A stretch of DNA of 64,000 bases from Mycolicibacterium rhodesiae NBB3 (GTDB lineage: Bacteria > Actinomycetota > Actinomycetes > Mycobacteriales > Mycobacteriaceae): positions 4,526,001 to 4,590,000 of the forward strand of contig NC_016604.1 in the NCBI RefSeq assembly GCF_000230895.2, written 5' to 3'. The position numbers were made by a program, and so were the translations under genes. Position 1 is the stretch's first letter, and each line of letters begins with the position of its first letter. Under the pieces are notes generated by a model. The model was not told the origin of the DNA. It did no database searches and saw nothing but the letters and a program-made list of their open reading frames with translations. Positions 34,692 to 43,196 of this stretch are shown one piece after another.

Positions 34692-36136
34692 GCGCGAAGT
34701 CGCTACCCGAGGAGTTGCAGCGGGTGCACATGGTCGGCATCGGCGGAGCCGGCATGTCGGGCATCGCCCGCATTCTGTTGGACCGCGGCGGTCTGGTGTC
34801 CGGTTCGGATGCCAAGGAGTCGCGCGGTGTGGTGGCGCTTCAGGCCCGCGGCGCCTCGATCCGTATCGGCCATGACGAGTCCTCGCTCGATCTGTTGCCC
34901 GGTGGGCCGACGGCCGTCGTCACGACGCATGCCGCGATTCCCAAGACGAACCCCGAACTGGTCGAGGCGCGCAGACGGGGCATCCCGGTGATCCTGCGGC
35001 CGGTCGTGCTCGCCAAGCTGATGGCCGGGCACACCACGCTGATGGTGACGGGGACCCACGGCAAGACGACGACCACCTCGATGCTGATCGTCGCGCTGCA
35101 GCACTGCGGATTCGACCCGTCGTTCGCAGTCGGCGGGGATCTCGGTGAAGCGGGTACCAACGCCCACCACGGCAGCGGTGACTGCTTCGTCGCCGAGGCG
35201 GACGAGAGTGACGGGTCGCTGCTCGAGTACAGCCCCGATATCGCGGTGGTGACCAACGTCGACGCCGACCATCTGGATTTCTACGGCAGCGTGCAGGCCT
35301 ACCGCGCGGTGTTCGACGACTTCGTCGAGCGCATCAAACCCGGTGGTGCACTTGTGGTCTGCGTCGACGACCCCGGTGCGGCCGCCCTCGCCGAACGCAC
35401 GGCGGCGCTGGGCATCCGTGTCCTGCGTTATGGCAGCGATCCCGCTGTGGCGACCGACGCCCTGCTGGTGAGCTGGGAGCAACACGACACCGGCGCCGTC
35501 GCGCATGTCAGGTTGGGCGATGACCCGCAGCCCTGGGTGATGCGGCTCGCGGTGCCTGGCAGACATATGGCGCTCAACGCGCTGGCAGCTCTGCTCGCCG
35601 CGGTGAATGCCGGCGCACCGGTCGACGCGGTACTCGACGGCCTGGCGGGCTTCGAAGGTGTGCGCCGCCGCATGGAGCTGGTCGGCACCGTCAGCGGCGT
35701 GCGTGTCTTCGACGATTACGCGCACCATCCGACCGAGGTGCATGCCAACCTGAGCACGCTGCGCGCGGTGGCGCGAACGGGGCGTTCGGTCGTGGTGTTT
35801 CAGCCCCACTTGTATTCGCGGACAGAGGCTTTCGCGCGGGAGTTCGCGCAGGCGCTGGACGCCGCGGATGAGGTGTTCGTGCTCGATGTCTATGCGGCGC
35901 GGGAACAGCCGATCGCCGGTGTCAGCGGTGCGAGCATCGCCGAACACGTCACGGTTCCGGTCACCTACATACCGGACTTCTCAGCGGTCGCCGAACGGGT
36001 GGCCGCCGCGCTGCGTCCGGGCGATGTCGTCGTCACCATGGGAGCCGGCGACGTCACCTTGCTCGGCAAGGAGATCGTGACGGCACTGCGGGCCAAGGCC
36101 AACCGAAGTGCACCCGGCGGGCCGGTGACCGGATGA
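34688..36136 (+). CDS. murC: UDP-MurNAc:L-Ala ligase MurC
   Basis: Adds L-alanine to UDP-MurNAc, the first Mur ligase step. It has 482 aa. The N-terminal UDP-binding motif is HMVGIGGAGMSGIARIL, the P-loop is VTGTHGKTTTTSM, and VAEADESDGSLL, NVDADHLDFYGS and FDDYAHHPTEV complete the MurC pattern. Overlaps of 4 nt on both sides (GTGA with murG, ATGA with ftsQ) indicate tight coupling. Confidence 0.97.
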   Translation: MSAKSLPEELQRVHMVGIGGAGMSGIARILLDRGGLVSGSDAKESRGVVALQARGASIRIGHDESSLDLLPGGPTAVVTTHAAIPKTNPELVEARRRGIPVILRPVVLAKLMAGHTTLMVTGTHGKTTTTSMLIVALQHCGFDPSFAVGGDLGEAGTNAHHGSGDCFVAEADESDGSLLEYSPDIAVVTNVDADHLDFYGSVQAYRAVFDDFVERIKPGGALVVCVDDPGAAALAERTAALGIRVLRYGSDPAVATDALLVSWEQHDTGAVAHVRLGDDPQPWVMRLAVPGRHMALNALAALLAAVNAGAPVDAVLDGLAGFEGVRRRMELVGTVSGVRVFDDYAHHPTEVHANLSTLRAVARTGRSVVVFQPHLYSRTEAFAREFAQALDAADEVFVLDVYAAREQPIAGVSGASIAEHVTVPVTYIPDFSAVAERVAAALRPGDVVVTMGAGDVTLLGKEIVTALRAKANRSAPGGPVTG

Positions 36137-37044
36137 GCCAGCCGACCGAACCGACCGACGAGGGCGAGTCCGACGAGGCTCCCGCCCAGACCGAGCAGTC
36201 AGAACCAGTCACTGCGGCCGACGCGGAACCCGACTTCGAGGGCCCGCGTCGCCGTGCCAGGAGGGAGCGCGAGGAACGGCGCGCCGCCCAGGCCCGCGCG
36301 ACCGCCATCGAGGAGGCCCGCCGAGAGGCCAAGCGGCGTGTCACCGGCACAGTCAGCACGAAAAAGCTTGGGCGCGGCACGGTTCGGGGCCTCAAGGTGC
36401 TCATGTACTCGGCGCTGATCAGCGTGATCGTCGTCGGACTCGGTCTGCTGTTGTACTTCACGCCGATCATGTCCGCACGCAACATCGTCGTCGTCGGGTT
36501 GGGCGCCGTGAGCAAGGACGAGGTGATCAATGCGGCGGCCGTCGCCCCGGGGACGCCGCTGCTGCAGGTCAACACGGACACGGTCGCCGAGCGCGTGGCC
36601 GCGATCCGGCGCGTCGCCAGCGTGCGCGTCCAGCGCGAGTATCCGTCCACCTTGCGGATCACCGTCGTCGAGCGGGTGCCGGTGGTGGTCAAGGACTATC
36701 CCGACGGACCACATCTGTTCGATCGCGACGGCGTGGATTTCGCGATCGGCGTTCCGCCGCAGGGCGTGCCGTACCTCGACACCAAGAATCCAGGCCCCGA
36801 CGACCCGCCGACCAAGGCGGCGTTGGAGGTGATGACCTCACTGCGGCCCGAGGTCGCCACCCAGGTCGCCCGCGTCGATGCGCCGTCGGTGGCCGGTATC
36901 ACGCTGCAGCTCACCGATGGACGCCAGGTGATCTGGGGGACGACCGACCGCACGGAGGAGAAGGCGCTCACGCTCGGCGCACTGCTCACCCAGCCCGGCA
37001 AGATTTACGACGTCTCCAGTCCGGACCTGCCGACCGTCAAATAG
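36133..37044 (+). CDS. ftsQ: Cell division protein FtsQ
   Basis: A bitopic divisome scaffold of 303 aa. The acidic then basic cytosolic N-terminus (about 95 aa) is followed by a transmembrane helix (LMYSALISVIVVGLGLLLYF). The POTRA domain follows (SARNIVVVGLGAVSKDEVINAA), then the FtsQ/DivIB beta domain with VASVRVQREYPSTLRITVVER and VKDYPDGPHLFDRDG. It partners FtsL and FtsB. It overlaps murC by 4 nt and ends 177 nt before ftsZ. Confidence 0.94.
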   Translation: MSQPTEPTDEGESDEAPAQTEQSEPVTAADAEPDFEGPRRRARREREERRAAQARATAIEEARREAKRRVTGTVSTKKLGRGTVRGLKVLMYSALISVIVVGLGLLLYFTPIMSARNIVVVGLGAVSKDEVINAAAVAPGTPLLQVNTDTVAERVAAIRRVASVRVQREYPSTLRITVVERVPVVVKDYPDGPHLFDRDGVDFAIGVPPQGVPYLDTKNPGPDDPPTKAALEVMTSLRPEVATQVARVDAPSVAGITLQLTDGRQVIWGTTDRTEEKALTLGALLTQPGKIYDVSSPDLPTVK

Positions 37045-37117
37045 ATCTGCAAGAAATCTTTGTGTGCGTTTCGGCGCGCCTGCGCGGTTCGCCCGTGCAC
37101 GCGCCCTACCGTTCTGG

Positions 37118-37169
37118 TTGCGCGGAACAACTTGACATAACTATAACCCTCTGGTTGAGGTTTAGGGTT
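37118..37169 (+). promoter_or_regulatory. ftsZ promoter region with inverted repeat
   Basis: The ftsQ-ftsZ spacer is the first sizeable non-coding gap after murE and is relatively AT-rich. TTGCGC (37118-37123) and TATAAC (37142-37147) are 18 bp apart and could be -35/-10. TTGACA is also present at 37132-37137 and TAGGGT at 37163-37168. AACCCT (37145-37150) and AGGGTT (37164-37169) form an inverted repeat across the promoter, a possible operator. Dedicated ftsZ promoters are known in mycobacteria. Confidence 0.5.
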
Positions 37170-37221
37170 TGCCAACACGATCCGCGTGTCGACTGCCAAC
37201 CTGGGAGGAAAGGGCGAACCG

Positions 37222-38358
37222 ATGACCCCCCCGCATAACTACCTCGCCGTGATCAAGGTCGTCGGCATCGGCGGCGGCGGCGTCAACGCCGTCAACCGGA
37301 TGATCGAGCAGGGCCTCAAGGGCGTGGAGTTCATCGCCATCAACACCGACGCGCAAGCGCTGTTGATGAGCGATGCCGACGTCAAGCTCGACGTCGGCCG
37401 CGACTCTACCCGCGGACTCGGCGCCGGCGCCGATCCCGAGGTCGGTCGAAAGGCCGCCGAGGACGCCAAGGACGACATCGAGGAGCTGCTGCGCGGCGCC
37501 GACATGGTGTTCGTCACCGCGGGCGAGGGCGGTGGCACCGGCACCGGTGGTGCGCCCGTCGTCGCGACGATCGCGCGCAAGCTCGGTGCGCTGACCGTCG
37601 GCGTGGTGACGCGACCGTTCTCCTTCGAGGGCAAGCGCCGCAGCAACCAGGCCGAGACCGGCATCACTGCGCTGCGCGAGAGCTGCGACACGCTCATCGT
37701 GATCCCCAACGACCGGCTGCTCCAGATGGGCGACGCCGCAGTGTCGTTGATGGACGCGTTCCGCAGCGCCGACGAGGTACTCCTCAACGGGGTGCAGGGC
37801 ATCACCGATCTGATCACCACCCCCGGGCTGATCAACGTCGACTTTGCGGACGTCAAAGGCGTGATGAGCGGCGCGGGCACCGCGTTGATGGGCATCGGCT
37901 CGGCCCGCGGCGACGGCCGCGCGCTGAAGGCCGCCGAGATCGCCATCAATTCGCCGCTTCTCGAGGCGTCCATGGAGGGCGCCCAGGGTGTGCTGCTGTC
38001 CGTCGCGGGCGGCAGTGATCTCGGGCTGTTCGAGATCAACGAGGCGGCCTCGCTGGTGCAGGAGGCGGCACACGCCGACGCCAACATCATCTTCGGCACC
38101 GTCATCGACGACTCGCTCGGTGACGAGGTACGCGTCACCGTGATCGCCGCGGGCTTCGATTCCGCGGGGCCGGGACGCAAGCCGGTGGTCGGTGCGGGGC
38201 AGGCGATCGCGGCAGGGACGGCGGGCAAGGTGACCTCGCAGTTGTTCGAACCCGCCGACGCGGCGAGTGTCCCGGTGCACACCAACGGCGCGACGGTCAG
38301 CATCGGCGGCGGCGACGATGACGACGACGTCGATGTGCCGCCCTTCATGCGCCACTGA
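37222..38358 (+). CDS. ftsZ: Cell division GTPase FtsZ
   Basis: Tubulin-like GTPase that forms the Z ring. The ATG at 37222 after GGGAGGAAAGGG gives 378 aa (MTPPHNYLAVIKVVGIGGGG). The GTP-binding signature GGGTGTG lies at 103-109, and the T7 synergy loop reads NVDFADVKGVMSG. The conserved C-terminal peptide DVDVPPFMRH is where FtsW and SepF bind. A longer frame from 37186 would skip the ribosome site and is rejected. Confidence 0.98.
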   Translation: MTPPHNYLAVIKVVGIGGGGVNAVNRMIEQGLKGVEFIAINTDAQALLMSDADVKLDVGRDSTRGLGAGADPEVGRKAAEDAKDDIEELLRGADMVFVTAGEGGGTGTGGAPVVATIARKLGALTVGVVTRPFSFEGKRRSNQAETGITALRESCDTLIVIPNDRLLQMGDAAVSLMDAFRSADEVLLNGVQGITDLITTPGLINVDFADVKGVMSGAGTALMGIGSARGDGRALKAAEIAINSPLLEASMEGAQGVLLSVAGGSDLGLFEINEAASLVQEAAHADANIIFGTVIDDSLGDEVRVTVIAAGFDSAGPGRKPVVGAGQAIAAGTAGKVTSQLFEPADAASVPVHTNGATVSIGGGDDDDDVDVPPFMRH

Positions 38359-38380
38359 CACCGCCGCGATACTGGGAAAC

Positions 38381-39088
38381 GTGACGGTTCGTATACGGCG
38401 CGTGACCACAACCCGTGCCGGCGGCGTCTCGGCGCCGCCGTTCGACACCTTCAATCTCGGCGATCACGTCGGCGATGATCCCGCCGCCGTGGCAGCCAAC
38501 CGCAAAAGGCTCGCCGCCGCAGTGGGATTGGGCAACGACAACGTCGTGTGGATGAACCAGGTGCACGGCGACCGGGTCGTCATGGTCGACGGCCCGTCGG
38601 CGGAGACGATCGATGACACCGACGCACTGGTGACGACCACACCGCGGTTGGCGCTCGCCGTGGTGACCGCCGATTGCGTGCCCGTCCTGTTGGGTGACGC
38701 GCGCGCGGGCGTGGTCGCGGCCGTTCACGCGGGGCGGGTCGGAGCTCAGAACGGTGTCGTGGTGCGCGCGGTAGAGACGATGCTCGCCGCCGGTGCGCAC
38801 GCCGAGGACATCTCGGTGCTGCTCGGTCCCTCGGTGAGCGGTCGGAACTACGAGGTCCCCGCGGCGATGGCGGCCGAAGTGGAGGCCACCTTGCCCGGTA
38901 GTCGCACCACCACCGCCGCGAACACGCCAGGTCTCGATCTGCGCGCCGGAATCGCCAGGCAGTTAACGGATCTGGGGATCACGTCCATCGCCATCGACCC
39001 GCGCTGCACGGTCGCCGACCGCAATCTGTACAGCCATCGTCGCGATGCGCCGACGGGACGCCTGGCGTCCCTGGTATGGATGGAATGA
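38381..39088 (+). CDS. pgeF: Laccase-domain (DUF152) protein PgeF/YfiH
   Basis: The GTG at 38381 gives 235 aa beginning MTVRIRRVTTTRAGGVS, as in Rv2149c. The metal and catalytic triad of the family is visible as His62 (NQVHGD), Cys99 (TADCVPVLL) and His116 (VHAGR). PgeF in E. coli is a peptidoglycan editing factor that removes L-Ser misincorporated in place of L-Ala in UDP-MurNAc intermediates. Its place next to ftsZ in actinobacteria fits that role. Purine activity has also been reported for related proteins. It overlaps the next gene by 4 nt. Confidence 0.9.
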   Translation: MTVRIRRVTTTRAGGVSAPPFDTFNLGDHVGDDPAAVAANRKRLAAAVGLGNDNVVWMNQVHGDRVVMVDGPSAETIDDTDALVTTTPRLALAVVTADCVPVLLGDARAGVVAAVHAGRVGAQNGVVVRAVETMLAAGAHAEDISVLLGPSVSGRNYEVPAAMAAEVEATLPGSRTTTAANTPGLDLRAGIARQLTDLGITSIAIDPRCTVADRNLYSHRRDAPTGRLASLVWME

Positions 39089-39903
39089 CTGCGATCGTGA
39101 CGACTCGCGAAACCGAACTCGCCGAGGCACTTGCTGCCGTCCGGGCCAGGCTGACCGCGGCGGCGGAGGCGGCCGGACGCAATTCCGACGAAATTGAATT
39201 GCTCCCTATTACCAAATTCTTCCCGGCGAGCGACGTAACGATTCTGCACCATTTAGGGTGCGAGGCTTTTGGCGAATCACGCGAGCAGGAAGCGGCGAAT
39301 AAGGCTGCCGAAGTCGCCAATATGGTCGGTGGTGCACCCATTCGCTGGCACATGGTGGGGCGGATCCAGCGCAACAAAGCACGGTCGATCGCGGCGTGGG
39401 CGTACGCCGCGCACTCGGTCGACAGCGTGCGCCTCGTCAATGCTCTGGACCGTGCGGCGGCGGGTGCGCTGGCCGACGGTGACCGGACCGCGCCGCTTCG
39501 CATCTATATACAGGTGAGTCTCGACGGGGATACGCAGCGCGGAGGAGTGGACATCGCGGACCCCGCGTTGGTCGACCAGGTCTGCGCCGCAGTGCAGGCA
39601 GGCGACGGTCTCGAATTCGTCGGGCTGATGGCGGTTCCGCCGTTGGGGGCGGATCCGCGAGAAGCCTTCGGACGTTTGCAGTCCGAGCTCGAGCGGGTAC
39701 AACGCGACTATCCGCAACGACTCGAACTGTCTGCAGGGATGTCCGGCGACCTCGAGGCGGCAGTGGAATATGGCTCGACGTGTGTGCGTGTCGGTACCGC
39801 GCTATTGGGCCAACGTCCTCTAACGTCACCAGGAGTAGTCACTCCAGTCACATCTTCATCACAGACACCAGAGTCGAAGGTCATCAGAAGGGTCGAGCGA
39901 TGA
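39085..39903 (+). CDS. PLP homeostasis protein (YggS/PLPBP family)
   Basis: A pyridoxal phosphate-binding protein with a TIM-barrel fold that buffers cellular PLP; it has no known catalytic activity. The start overlaps pgeF as ATGA. It has 272 aa. Lys44 in PITKFFP is the PLP Schiff-base lysine. RWHMVGRIQRNKA and SAGMSGDLEAAVEYGSTCVRVGTALLG are the other signature segments. The C-terminal 25 residues after ALLGQR extend beyond the M. tuberculosis protein and overlap the sepF leader; the sepF ATG lies over the stop. Confidence 0.92.
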   Translation: MTAIVTTRETELAEALAAVRARLTAAAEAAGRNSDEIELLPITKFFPASDVTILHHLGCEAFGESREQEAANKAAEVANMVGGAPIRWHMVGRIQRNKARSIAAWAYAAHSVDSVRLVNALDRAAAGALADGDRTAPLRIYIQVSLDGDTQRGGVDIADPALVDQVCAAVQAGDGLEFVGLMAVPPLGADPREAFGRLQSELERVQRDYPQRLELSAGMSGDLEAAVEYGSTCVRVGTALLGQRPLTSPGVVTPVTSSSQTPESKVIRRVER

Positions 39904-40538
39904 GCACACTCCATAAAGTCAAGGCCTACTTCGGCATGGCGCCGATGGATGACTATGACGACGAGTACTACGAGGACGACGAACGCGCCGCCTCACGCGG
40001 ATACTCGCGTCGCTCGCGGGAGGACCGCTTCGAAGAGGACGAGGGTTACGGACGTCGAGGCGGCTACGACGACTACGACGACGCACCTGCCGGGTACCGC
40101 GGCGGGTTCCGCGACGAGGACCGCTTCGAGCCCCGCGTGCGGGGCCCGCGTGACTTCGAGCGTGCATCGTCGCGGCTCGGGCCGCTGCGCGGTGCCACCA
40201 GGGGAGCGCTCGCGATGGATCCGCGCCGGATGGCCGAACTGTTCGAGGCGGGTAGCCCCCTGTCGAAGATCACCACGCTGCGACCGAAGGATTACGGCGA
40301 AGCCCGCACCATCGGCGAGCGGTTCCGTGACGGCACCCCGGTGATCATGGATCTGGTGACGATGGACAACGCCGATGCCAAGCGGCTGGTCGACTTCGCG
40401 GCCGGGTTGGCGTTCGCGTTGCGCGGCTCATTCGACAAGGTGGCCACCAAGGTCTTCCTCCTTTCGCCCGCAGACGTCGACGTCACGGCCGAGGAGCGAC
40501 GCCGCATCGCCGAAGCCGGTTTCTACTCGTATCAATAG
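39900..40538 (+). CDS. sepF: FtsZ anchor SepF
   Basis: A cytosolic protein that tethers FtsZ to the membrane; in mycobacteria, which lack FtsA, it is essential. It has 212 aa. The N-terminal amphipathic helix MSTLHKVKAYFGMAP is followed by a long acidic, Tyr/Arg-rich linker (about 16-100). The C-terminal SepF dimerisation domain is at about 120-212 (TTLRPKDYGEARTIGERFRDG; FAAGLAFALRGSFDKV). The ATG at 39900 follows AGAAGGG and overlaps the previous stop as ATGA. Confidence 0.95.
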   Translation: MSTLHKVKAYFGMAPMDDYDDEYYEDDERAASRGYSRRSREDRFEEDEGYGRRGGYDDYDDAPAGYRGGFRDEDRFEPRVRGPRDFERASSRLGPLRGATRGALAMDPRRMAELFEAGSPLSKITTLRPKDYGEARTIGERFRDGTPVIMDLVTMDNADAKRLVDFAAGLAFALRGSFDKVATKVFLLSPADVDVTAEERRRIAEAGFYSYQ

Positions 40539-40684
40539 GCCTCAGCGGTAAGGGTTATCGCGACTCGCGCTGCCCGCGAATCTGCCAGGTAGGCTGGCGG
40601 CGTCGCGCCAGCGCTCGGAGACATTTCGGAACTGGCGGGTTCGTGCCTGTATCGAATGTCACATGCGTAGTGAGGTCGGCTTAG

Positions 40685-40975
40685 TTGGCGCTCTTCTTCG
40701 ACATCCTGGGTTTCGCCCTGTTCGTCTTCTGGCTGCTGCTGATCGCCCGGATCGTGGTCGAGTTCATTCGCTCGTTCTCCCGTGACTGGCAGCCCAAGGG
40801 CGCCACGGTGGTGATCCTCGAGTTGATCATGACGGTCACCGACCCCCCGGTGAAGCTGCTGCGCCGACTGATTCCCCAGCTCACTATCGGTGCCGTGCGG
40901 TTCGACCTGTCCATCATGGTGTTGCTGCTCGCGGCATTCATCGGGATGCAGCTGGCATTCGGCGCCGCGGTTTGA
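40685..40975 (+). CDS. YggT-family membrane protein (Rv2146c-like)
   Basis: A 96-aa protein with two YggT hydrophobic segments (FFDILGFALFVFWLLLIARIVVEFI and FDLSIMVLLLAAFIGMQLAFG) around the conserved TDPPVKLLRRLIP loop. The start is TTG at 40685 with GAGGTC upstream. The gene lies between sepF and wag31 in most actinobacteria. The role is unclear; membrane protein or osmotic functions have been suggested for relatives. The 146-bp gap before it shows nothing I can name. Confidence 0.9.
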   Translation: MALFFDILGFALFVFWLLLIARIVVEFIRSFSRDWQPKGATVVILELIMTVTDPPVKLLRRLIPQLTIGAVRFDLSIMVLLLAAFIGMQLAFGAAV

Positions 40976-40980
40976 CGTCC

Positions 40981-40998
40981 CCCCACGCGGGGAGTTTT
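40981..40998 (+). terminator. Short intrinsic terminator after yggT
   Basis: CCCC-ACGC-GGGG followed by AGTTTT lies 5 nt after the yggT stop. It is a compact GC hairpin with a T-run, unusual in this genome type. It would end the ftsZ-yggT transcript before the wag31 promoter. Confidence 0.55.
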
Positions 40999-41153
40999 CG
41001 ATGACGACGAGCGACGCTGCTGAGGGTTTGCCGAGGTCGAATTTCGACGATTGAATGGTCTCTGCGCGGGCGGGGAACATTGAAATTCGTTCTTAATTAT
41101 TGGGCTCTCCCGCAACCGCCGGGTCTGGTGTGACAGGATGGACGCCAGTTACG

Positions 41154-41181
41154 TTCAGTGCCTGATACGACGCTTTACACT
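41154..41181 (+). promoter_or_regulatory. Candidate wag31 promoter
   Basis: TTCAGT (41154-41159) and TACACT (41176-41181) are 16 bp apart in the 246-bp yggT-wag31 spacer, about 40 nt before the wag31 start. AAGGGGG at 41209-41215 is the ribosome site. The remaining spacer is AT-richer than its surroundings, with no other clear signal. Confidence 0.35.
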
Positions 41182-41221
41182 TTGAGATCGGTTTACGGTC
41201 CAGACTCCAAGGGGGCAGACA

Positions 41222-42040
41222 ATGCCGCTCACACCAGCCGACGTCCACAACGTGGCGTTCAGCAAGCCACCCATCGGCAAGCGCGGCTACAACGAGGACG
41301 AGGTCGACGCCTTTCTCGACCTGGTCGAGAACGAGCTGACCCGCCTCATCGAGGAGAACGCCGATCTCCGTCAGCGCGTAGCCGAGCTGGACCAGGAGCT
41401 TGGGGGCGATGGCGGTGGCAGCGGTGCGCAGTCGACGCAGGCGATCCCGCAGTACGAGGCCCCGGCTCCGACCCCGCCGCCCGCACCCGAGCCGGCGCAG
41501 CAGCCGCAGTACGAGGCGGCCCCGACCTCAGCGAACACCGAGGAACAGGCGATCAAGGCCGCTCGCGTGCTGGCCCTGGCCCAGGACACCGCCGACCGCC
41601 TGACCGGCACAGCCAAGGCCGAGTCCGACAAGATGCTGGCCGACGCCCGCGCACAGGCCGACGCGCTGGTCAGCGAGGCGCGACAGACTGCCGAGACCAC
41701 GGTCACCGAGGCGCGTCAGCGTGCCGACGCGATGCTCGCCGACGCGCAGACCCGGTCCGAGACCCAGCTGCGCCAGGCCCAGGAGAAGGCCGACGCCCTG
41801 CAGGCCGACGCCGAACGTAAGCACTCCGAGATCATGGGCACCATCAACCAACAGCGCACCGTGCTGGAAGGCCGCCTCGAACAGCTGCGCACGTTCGAGC
41901 GGGAGTACCGGACCCGGCTCAAGACCTACCTGGAATCGCAGCTCGAGGAACTCGGCCAGCGGGGCTCCGCAGCGCCGGTGGATTCCAGCGCGAACAACGA
42001 CGCCGGCGGTTTCAACCAGTTCAACCGCGGTAACAACTGA
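41222..42040 (+). CDS. wag31: Polar growth scaffold Wag31 (DivIVA)
   Basis: A coiled-coil protein that marks cell poles and organises new wall synthesis in mycobacteria; it is essential. It has 272 aa. The DivIVA lipid-binding N-terminal domain is MPLTPADVHNVAFSKPPIGKRGYNEDEVDAFL. A linker follows (about 60-110) with Thr72, close to the PknA-phosphorylated Thr73 known in M. tuberculosis. A long Ala/Glu-rich coiled coil covers about 110-245. The cell pole genes end here. Confidence 0.97.
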   Translation: MPLTPADVHNVAFSKPPIGKRGYNEDEVDAFLDLVENELTRLIEENADLRQRVAELDQELGGDGGGSGAQSTQAIPQYEAPAPTPPPAPEPAQQPQYEAAPTSANTEEQAIKAARVLALAQDTADRLTGTAKAESDKMLADARAQADALVSEARQTAETTVTEARQRADAMLADAQTRSETQLRQAQEKADALQADAERKHSEIMGTINQQRTVLEGRLEQLRTFEREYRTRLKTYLESQLEELGQRGSAAPVDSSANNDAGGFNQFNRGNN

Positions 42041-42053
42041 CCCTGGCTGATCA

Positions 42054-42362
42054 ATGTTGATCGTTGCTCTTGTACTCGCGGTGATCGGCCTTGCCGCGTT
42101 GGTGACCGCAGTCGTCACCAGCAACGAGTTGATCGCGTGGGTGTGCATCGTGGCCAGCGTGATCGGCGTGGTGCTGCTGATCGTGGATGCGGTGCGGGAT
42201 CGTTCCCGCGGTGACGCGGATGATGCCGAAGGCGAACCGGTCTCGGAATTCGACGAGGACTATCCCGAGGACGCCGCGCCCGAGGCGGAGCCCGAATACG
42301 AGGCGGAGACGACGGTCGTCGAACAGGCCGATGACGTCGCCGGCGACGAGCGCAACCGCTAA
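42054..42362 (+). CDS. Small membrane protein with acidic tail (Rv2144c-like)
   Basis: A 102-aa protein with two adjacent transmembrane helices (residues 1-21 and 25-45) and a highly acidic cytosolic tail (about 55-100, mostly Glu, Asp and Ala). It begins 13 nt after wag31 and is conserved in this position in mycobacteria. The function is unknown. Co-transcription with wag31 and the membrane location suggest a link to polar growth, which is inference. Confidence 0.87.
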   Translation: MLIVALVLAVIGLAALVTAVVTSNELIAWVCIVASVIGVVLLIVDAVRDRSRGDADDAEGEPVSEFDEDYPEDAAPEAEPEYEAETTVVEQADDVAGDERNR

Positions 42363-42381
42363 ACCGTTGGCGCAGTAATAG

Positions 42382-42450
42382 ATTCGCGGCTCAGCGGCGG
42401 TACTGAATTCGCGGCTCAGCCGCGGTACTGAATTCGCGGCTCAGCCGCGG
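42382..42450. repeat. 25-bp palindromic tandem repeat between convergent genes
   Basis: Units start at 42382, 42407 and 42432 (ATTCGCGGCTCAGC...). The second and third share every base over their common length; the first has one change. Each unit contains CGCGGC-TCA-GCCGCG, a perfect or near-perfect hairpin. The last unit covers the stop and final codons of the minus-strand phosphoribosyltransferase gene, so the array looks like duplication of that gene's 3' end. It could stop transcription from both sides. Confidence 0.93.
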
Positions 42451-43115
42451 GCGAGCAATTCGCGTACTTCGTCGTCGCTGACCTGGTGGAAGTCCTCGAA
42501 GACCTGACCGACGGCCTCGAATCCGGGTGGCATGGTCGCGCACACCACATCGTCGGCCTCGGTCGCCAGCTCCCGGCACGCCGATGCGGGTCCGACCGGT
42601 ACTGCGACGACCACCTGTGCCGGTCCCTGCGCTTTCACCGCACGCACCGCCGCGAGCATGCTGGCACCGGTGGCGATGCCGTCGTCGACCAGGATCACCG
42701 TCTTGCCGGTGACGTCGATCGGCGGCCGGTCGCCGCGGTAGGCCTGTTCGCGCCGGTGTAGTTCGTCGGTTTCGCGCTCGATCGCGCTCTGCAGCTGGTC
42801 GTCGCTGATGCCGAGGCTGCGCACCAGGTTGTCGTTGATCACCACGCCGCCGCCCGAGGCCAGTGCGCCCATTGCGAGCTCCTGCCACTGCGGGACGCCG
42901 AGCTTGCGCACCAGGAAAACGTCGAGCGGTGCGCGTAGGGCGTGGGCGACCTGCCAGGCGACCGGGACACCACCGCGGGCCAAGCCCAACACCAGCAGGT
43001 TGGGCTTGTCTGCGTAGGACGTCATCTGCTGCGCCAGGACGTCGCCGGCCTCGCGGCGGTCCCGGAACACGCGAGCCGCTTCTCGGCGGCTCAACCCGCG
43101 CAATCCGCTCATCAC
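42441..43115 (-). CDS. Phosphoribosyltransferase-domain protein (Rv2143-like)
   Basis: A 224-aa cytosolic protein with the type I phosphoribosyltransferase fold. The PRPP-binding loop is VILVDDGIATGASM at about 140-153, and LGLARGGVPVAWQVA is the pyrophosphate loop. The substrate base is not predictable; similar proteins are annotated only as predicted phosphoribosyltransferases. Two adjacent ATGs start the gene. It is convergent with the wag31 operon across the palindromic repeat array. Confidence 0.88.
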   Translation of the reverse strand: MMSGLRGLSRREAARVFRDRREAGDVLAQQMTSYADKPNLLVLGLARGGVPVAWQVAHALRAPLDVFLVRKLGVPQWQELAMGALASGGGVVINDNLVRSLGISDDQLQSAIERETDELHRREQAYRGDRPPIDVTGKTVILVDDGIATGASMLAAVRAVKAQGPAQVVVAVPVGPASACRELATEADDVVCATMPPGFEAVGQVFEDFHQVSDDEVRELLARG

Positions 43116-43196
43116 TGATCTCCGAATTCCAGCCTACGACCGTGGATACCCAACCTGGAGGCAATCCGTCATCGTCGCGGCTGCGAATATCACTTC

